DNA from: Streptomyces sp. JJ38
GTDB taxonomy: Bacteria > Actinomycetota > Actinomycetes > Streptomycetales > Streptomycetaceae
DNA: 64,000 nucleotides
Assembly (NCBI RefSeq): GCF_019303475.1
Contig: NZ_JABLSI010000005.1
Location: forward strand, 62,001-126,000
Direction: 5' to 3'
Under the pieces are notes generated by a model, which was not told the origin of the DNA, made no database searches, and worked only from the letters and a program-made list of their open reading frames with translations. Made by a program: the position numbers and the translations under genes. Each line of letters opens with the position of its first letter. Position 1 is the first letter of the stretch. Of this stretch, positions 60,134-64,000 are shown piece by piece.

Positions 60134-61375
60134 ATGGATACCGTGATCCACAACCGAACCCGCCCGGACCGGGGGCGCAGCGTGCTGGGCCCCGCGCTCC
60201 AGCTCGTCCACACCGGCCGGGCCCCCACCCGCGCCGTACTCACCGCCGAGTTGGGCGTCACCAGGGCCACGGCGGGCGCCGTCGCCGCGGAGCTCCAGGG
60301 GCTCGGCCTCATCACGGTCGACTCCCGCCCCGCCGGATCGGCGGCCGGGTCCCAGGGCCGCCCCTCGCACCGGCTCGCCGTCGAACCGAACGGCCCGGTG
60401 GTGCTGGCCGCCCAGGTGCACGCCGACGGCTTCCGCGCCGCTCTCGTCTCCCTCGGCGGCACCATCGTCGCCACCACGCCCGGCTGCGGTGACGTCGACG
60501 CCGACCCGGTGCACGTGCTGCGCGCGGTGGTGGAGGAAGGCGCCGGGCTGCTACGCCGGACCGGGCGCCGCTGCGTGGGGGCCGGGCTCGCGGTGCCCTC
60601 CGCCGTCGCGGAGCCCGAGGGCACCGCGCTCAACCCGCTGCACGTCCCCTGGCCGCCCGGCGCGCCGGTGCGGGCCGTCTTCAGCCAGTGCCTCGCCGAG
60701 GCGGGGATCAGCGGGCCCGAGCCCGGCAGCATCGCCGTCGGGCACGCCGCCAACGACGTCAACCTCGGAGCGCTCGCCGAACACCGGCACGGCGCCGGGC
60801 GGGGCGCTCAGCACCTCCTGTGCGTGGCGACCGGCCACCGCGGTGTGGGCGGAGCCCTCGTGCTGGACGGCCGGCTGCACGCGGGCAGCTCCGGACTGGC
60901 CCTGGAGGTCGGGCATCTGACGGTGGATCCGCAGGGCCGCCCCTGCCACTGCGGGGGCCGCGGCTGCCTGGACGTGGAGACGGACCCGCTGGCGCTCCTG
61001 GAGGCCGCGGGGCGCGAGGCGGGGCCCGAGGTCTCCCTCCTGGACCAGGCCAGGGACCTGCTGCGCACCGCACACCCCGGCGACCCGGCGGTACGCGAGG
61101 CGGTGCACCGGCTCATCGACCGGCTCGGGCTGGGACTGGCCGGGCTCGTCAACATCCTCAATCCCGACCGCATCATCCTGGGCGGCCTCCACCGTGAGCT
61201 GCTGCGGGCCGACGAGGAGCGGCTGCGCGCCGTCGTCGCCGAACGCAGCCTGTGGGGCCGCAGCGGCGCGGTGCCCGTGCTGGCCTGCACACTGGACCAC
61301 AACTCCCTGGTCGGAGCGGCGGAGATGGCCTGGCAGCCCGTCCTGGACGATCCGCTGCTGCTGCAGGAGGCCTGA
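60134..61375 (+). CDS. ROK-family transcriptional regulator
   Basis: A 413-residue ROK protein with a DNA-binding N-terminus (TRAVLTAELGVTRATAGAVA; about 20-65) and a sugar-kinase-like core. The zinc motif is PCHCGGRGCLDVETDP near residue 270. Kinase-like motifs are weak, so it is a repressor rather than a kinase. It probably responds to a sugar and binds the palindrome next to its start. Its stop overlaps the start of the next gene by one base. Confidence 0.88.
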   Translation: MDTVIHNRTRPDRGRSVLGPALQLVHTGRAPTRAVLTAELGVTRATAGAVAAELQGLGLITVDSRPAGSAAGSQGRPSHRLAVEPNGPVVLAAQVHADGFRAALVSLGGTIVATTPGCGDVDADPVHVLRAVVEEGAGLLRRTGRRCVGAGLAVPSAVAEPEGTALNPLHVPWPPGAPVRAVFSQCLAEAGISGPEPGSIAVGHAANDVNLGALAEHRHGAGRGAQHLLCVATGHRGVGGALVLDGRLHAGSSGLALEVGHLTVDPQGRPCHCGGRGCLDVETDPLALLEAAGREAGPEVSLLDQARDLLRTAHPGDPAVREAVHRLIDRLGLGLAGLVNILNPDRIILGGLHRELLRADEERLRAVVAERSLWGRSGAVPVLACTLDHNSLVGAAEMAWQPVLDDPLLLQEA

Positions 61376-61914
61376 TGAGGCTGCGCCCCGGCACGTCCGG
61401 CGACCCGCGCCGCTGCCAGGAGATCGAACGCGCCGCCGGTGAGCTCTTCCGCGCCGTGGGCATGGCCGGGATCGCCGACCACGCCCCGCCCACGCTCCGG
61501 GAACTGGACGGCTACCGGGCCGCGGGCCGGCTGTGGGTGGCCGAGGAGCCCGGGGACTCCCCGGAGCCCGTGGCCTACCTGTTGGCCGAGCCCGTCGACG
61601 GCCGCACCCACATCGAGCAGGTGTCCGTGCATCCGCGGGCGGCACGCCGGGGCATCGGCCGGCGGCTGATCGACAGGGCCGCGGCCGAGGGCGGGGGAGC
61701 GCCCCTCACGCTGACCACGTTCCGCGACGTGCCGTGGAACGGCCCGTACTACGCACGCATCGGTTTCGTCCCCCTGGCCGAGGGCGAACTGACGCCCGGG
61801 CTGCGCGCGATCAGGGCCAGGGAGGCGGAGCTGGGCCTCGACCGCTGGCCGCGGCTGTGCATGAGCCGGGCCGCGGGCCTCAGCTCCGCAGGAAGTCCCC
61901 CAGCACCCGGTTGA
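61375..61914 (+). CDS. GNAT-family acetyltransferase
   Basis: A 179-residue GNAT protein. The start RLRPGTSGDPRRCQEIERAA, the CoA segment VSVHPRAARRGIGRRLIDRA near residue 85 and WNGPYYARIGFVPLAEGEL near the end are diagnostic. ATG in a TGATG overlap with the ROK gene and behind CAGGAGG, so the two are co-expressed. The last 35 bases overlap the convergent hydrolase gene. Confidence 0.87.
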   Translation: MRLRPGTSGDPRRCQEIERAAGELFRAVGMAGIADHAPPTLRELDGYRAAGRLWVAEEPGDSPEPVAYLLAEPVDGRTHIEQVSVHPRAARRGIGRRLIDRAAAEGGGAPLTLTTFRDVPWNGPYYARIGFVPLAEGELTPGLRAIRAREAELGLDRWPRLCMSRAAGLSSAGSPPAPG

Positions 61915-62662
61915 ACTCCTCGGGCCGCTCCACCATCGGCAGGTGAGCGGCGTCCTCGATGACGGCGAGCCGCGAGCCGGCGATGTGCTCGTGCAGGAAC
62001 TCGGCGTCCGCCACGGGCGTGTAGGTGTCCTCCCGCCCGACGACCACCAGGGTCGGAACCCGGACGCGCGCCAGCACGGGCGTGTAGTCCGGCCGTTCGG
62101 CACGGCCGCGCAGGGCGGCCGCGGCACCCTGGGGCGAGGTGGCGAGCATCATCGCCCTCACCCGCCGGGAGGCCGCGGCGTGCCTCGGAGCCACCATCCG
62201 GTCGAGGACCTCGTCCGTGTAGCCCCCCATGCCCTCCCGCAGGAGTCGCTCGGCGAGCTGCCGGCGCCAGGCCCGGCCCGACTCCGTCTCGGGATGGGGC
62301 GCGGTGTCGCACAGGACGAGCCGGGCCACCCGGTCGGCGAAGAGGCGGAAGAACTCCAGTGCGATCTGACCGCCCATCGACACCCCGGCCAGGGTGGCCC
62401 GTTCCACCCGCAGATGGTTCAGCAGCAGGGCGACGTCCGTGGCGAAGTCGGACAGCGGGGTCACCCCGGGGATGACCTCGCTGGCCCCGTAGCCGCGGAG
62501 GTCGGGGGCGATGACGCGGTACCCGGCCGCCGCGAACTCCGCGGTCTGGGCAGCCCACAGCGTGTGGTCGAAGGGGTGCCCGTGGACGAGGACCAGCGGT
62601 TCCCCCTCGCCCTCGTCCAGATACGCCGTCCGGACACCGCTGAGTATCGCCTCGTTGACCAT
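61880..62662 (-). CDS. Alpha/beta hydrolase
   Basis: A 260-residue alpha/beta hydrolase. The oxyanion region is LVLVHGHPFDHTLW, the nucleophile elbow GVSMGGQ (S95), the acid in VVVGREDTYTPVADAEF and the histidine in EDAAHLPMVERPEEFN. The general layout suits small-ester or enol-lactone hydrolases; the substrate is unknown. Confidence 0.88.
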   Translation of the reverse strand: MVNEAILSGVRTAYLDEGEGEPLVLVHGHPFDHTLWAAQTAEFAAAGYRVIAPDLRGYGASEVIPGVTPLSDFATDVALLLNHLRVERATLAGVSMGGQIALEFFRLFADRVARLVLCDTAPHPETESGRAWRRQLAERLLREGMGGYTDEVLDRMVAPRHAAASRRVRAMMLATSPQGAAAALRGRAERPDYTPVLARVRVPTLVVVGREDTYTPVADAEFLHEHIAGSRLAVIEDAAHLPMVERPEEFNRVLGDFLRS

Positions 62663-62746
62663 GGCGCGATGTTACGCCCTGTCACCGTGCCGCGATCCGC
62701 CGGCCACCCCGCAGCCCCTGACCGTCCCGCCTCGGGCGCGGCTGCG

Positions 62747-63295
62747 TCATCCGGGTACCGCGCTGGCCCGGTCGGGTGCGGTGGCCGGGGTGCCGACGTC
62801 GGCCCCGACGGCCTCGGCTGCCCTGGCGGGGACCTCGGCAGCGAGGGCCGGGCGGCCGGCCCGGCCGGCCCCGCCCAGGGGCCGTCGCGGCGGCGGAGCG
62901 GGCAGGGTGAACCAGACGACCTTGCCCTCCCCGCCCTGCTGGGCCCGCATGCCCCAGCTCTCGCTCACCGCGGCGACGAGCGCCAGCCCACGGCCGCTGG
63001 TGGCCGTCGAACCCGCCGACCGGACCTCCGGCAGCCGCGGGTCGTGGTCGCGCACGGAGATCGTCAACCGGTCCCACAGCAGGACGATTTCGACAGTGCA
63101 CTGTTTGTCGGCGCCGGTATGCCGGTGGACATTGGCCAGCAGCTCGGTGACGCCGAGCGCGGCGGTGTCGACGAGGTGGGGCAGGTGCCAGTAGCGAAGC
63201 TGGGCGGAGACGATGCGGCGGACCTGACCGATGCGCGAGGGCAGGGCCTGGAACTCGACCGCGCAGTGCCTGCTGGGGGTGGGGTGACTGATCAC
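62747..63295 (-). CDS. HATPase_c anti-sigma/regulatory ATPase
   Basis: A 182-residue single GHKL ATP-binding domain of the SpoIIAB/RsbW-like type common in streptomycetes. The N-box is GVTELLANVHRHTGADKQCT, then ISVRDHDPRLPEV, and the G-boxes in SGRGLALVAAVSESWGMRAQ. It likely works as an anti-sigma factor or a regulator of one. The last 45 residues are Pro/Ala-rich. GTG start 9 bases after GGGAG. Confidence 0.88.
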   Translation of the reverse strand: MISHPTPSRHCAVEFQALPSRIGQVRRIVSAQLRYWHLPHLVDTAALGVTELLANVHRHTGADKQCTVEIVLLWDRLTISVRDHDPRLPEVRSAGSTATSGRGLALVAAVSESWGMRAQQGGEGKVVWFTLPAPPPRRPLGGAGRAGRPALAAEVPARAAEAVGADVGTPATAPDRASAVPG

Positions 63296-63438
63296 GGCTG
63301 CGACTCCCTGGGGCCGGGGGCGACGTGCGTGGCGGTGGACGCGTCGGGCCGCGGGAGGTCCGGGAAGGCGCTGCCGCCACGGACCCGACGACTTACCAGC
63401 GTGATTCAGCTCACATGGTTGCGCAAATCGGGTGGTAT

Positions 63439-63777
63439 TCAAGGGTGCACGATGCGTCGATCCGAGGCGATCTTCGCCGCCCGCTCCCGGGCGTCACCGA
63501 GGGCTGCGGACAGCCGTTCGCGCTCCCCGGAGGAGAGGTCCAGAACGTACCGGGTGCCGCCGAGCACCAGCACCGTACGCCGGCTGCCCGCACGCCGCAG
63601 CGGTGCCCAGGGGCGCTGCAGCCGTGCCCGTGTCACGGGAGCACTGTCGAACTCCCGGCCGTAGCTGGTGAGCAGGGCCAGCCGGCCCGAGTGCACCACC
63701 ACCCGGCCCGCCCGGGTGAGCGTGCGCAGCAGTCGGCGCACCGGGACTCCCTCGGTCTCGAACTCGGGATCGGTCAT
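63439..63777 (-). CDS. Small hypothetical protein
   Basis: A 112-residue basic protein with alternating beta-like strands: GRVVVHSGRLALLTSYGREF, RRTVLVLGGTRYVLDLSSG. No recognised domain. I recall similar streptomycete hypotheticals but no function. ATG 9 bases after GGAGG. It may be read together with the ATPase gene downstream (143 bases). Confidence 0.65.
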   Translation of the reverse strand: MTDPEFETEGVPVRRLLRTLTRAGRVVVHSGRLALLTSYGREFDSAPVTRARLQRPWAPLRRAGSRRTVLVLGGTRYVLDLSSGERERLSAALGDARERAAKIASDRRIVHP

Positions 63778-63882
63778 CGCGCACCGCCTCCGCCGCGCGG
63801 CCGCCCGTCGGCGGCCGCTCTCCTCTACGCAGTGTGCCCGGGCGTCCCCGGACCCCGCCAGAGGCCGCATATCATCACACCC

Positions 63883-64000
63883 GTGAACAGCGAGAACGTG
63901 CCCCGAACCGCCCCCGCCGCCCAGGCGGCGCCGCCCTCCGCCGGGCCGGCGGACACCGTGGACGTGGACCGCAGCGACCCCGGCTACCGGGCCTGGCTGA
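63883..64000 (+). CDS. PLP-dependent cysteine-synthase-like protein, N-terminus only (partial)
   Basis: Only the first 39 codons lie in the window; the frame is open at base 64000. After a low-complexity start, the residues VDVDRSDPGYRAWL match what I recall of the beginning of a streptomycete PLP-dependent cysteine synthase family. GTG start, with no clear ribosome site nearby. The catalytic part is outside the window, so the call is tentative. Confidence 0.5.
   Translation, partial: MNSENVPRTAPAAQAAPPSAGPADTVDVDRSDPGYRAWL

Noticed and set aside
1..64000. Search for tRNA, rRNA, riboswitches, CRISPR repeats and IS ends
   Set aside because: No cloverleaf with a T-loop GTTCGA-type sequence, no rRNA stretch, no regularly spaced 25-40 base repeats and no transposase or paired terminal repeats were found by eye. 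A tool search could still find a weak ncRNA.

Overview
The window is a gene-dense, very GC-rich segment of an actinomycete chromosome, almost certainly Streptomyces or a close relative. The grounds are frequent GTG and TTG starts behind GGAGG-type ribosome sites, many 1-4 base stop/start overlaps, mycothiol-type enzymes, MatB, an S. rimosus-type SGNH lipase, roadblock and streptomycete-only DUF families, and several promoters whose -10 box sits 6-9 bases before the start codon (leaderless mRNAs). About 65 protein genes are supported. I see no rRNA, tRNA, CRISPR array, IS element or prophage; the content reads as ordinary core or near-core chromosome.

Layout. 1-3001: a polar-lipid/sugar transferase cluster (cut GT2 gene, DUF2064 transferase, methyltransferase, opposed GT-C-like membrane protein). 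3108-7358: an orphan sugar-binding lipoprotein behind a DasR-like operator, then a translationally coupled malonyl-CoA synthetase (matB) and a fused carboxyltransferase. 7441-11192: envelope or secreted proteins (DUF4239, a polyproline protein, a septum-formation-domain protein, a secreted lipase). 11227-20653: the SWIM/SNF2 pair, a small membrane protein, a methyltransferase, an orphan roadblock protein, a DUF6397-like protein, a truncated TesB thioesterase and an Ski2-like helicase. 20802-27068: a YdjM-like membrane protein, a MarR regulator divergent from an ABC exporter, and small enzymes. 27195-36655: a 19-residue hydrophobic peptide gene, a flavin monooxygenase, YjbQ, a frameshifted SMI1-like gene, FUSC, lactonase, a chelatase-like protein without its metal ligands, a GlcNAc-type kinase and uracil-DNA glycosylase. 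36777-45452: a BNR-repeat protein, old yellow enzyme divergent from an ArsR regulator, a ferredoxin reductase, TetR, an M56 protease with DUF5134, VOC, GNAT and GDPD. 45453-49803: an AT-richer leader, then DUF6421, a short-chain dehydrogenase and a threonine aldolase, then a transglutaminase-like protein. 49819-57985: acyltransferase, thioredoxin, flavin reductase, etfBA, an HpcH-like lyase, a TmrB-Nudix fusion and an M20 dipeptidase. 58153-64000: geranylgeranyl-reductase-like protein, DUF4442, ROK regulator, GNAT, hydrolase, anti-sigma-type ATPase, a small unknown protein, and the first codons of a cysteine-synthase-like gene.

Connections. Fatty-acyl and electron-transfer functions recur (matB/carboxyltransferase, etfBA, PlsC-type acyltransferase, TesB remnant, DUF4442). 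Some of these have palindromic operators but no adjacent regulator. Two sugar-related loci (the binding protein and the GlcNAc-type kinase) carry sequences resembling DasR sites, one good and one weak. No obvious new defence or mobile system is present. The best candidates for something undescribed are the 19-residue peptide, the DUF6421-SDR-aldolase unit, the malonyl-CoA synthetase/carboxyltransferase pair and the TmrB-Nudix fusion.
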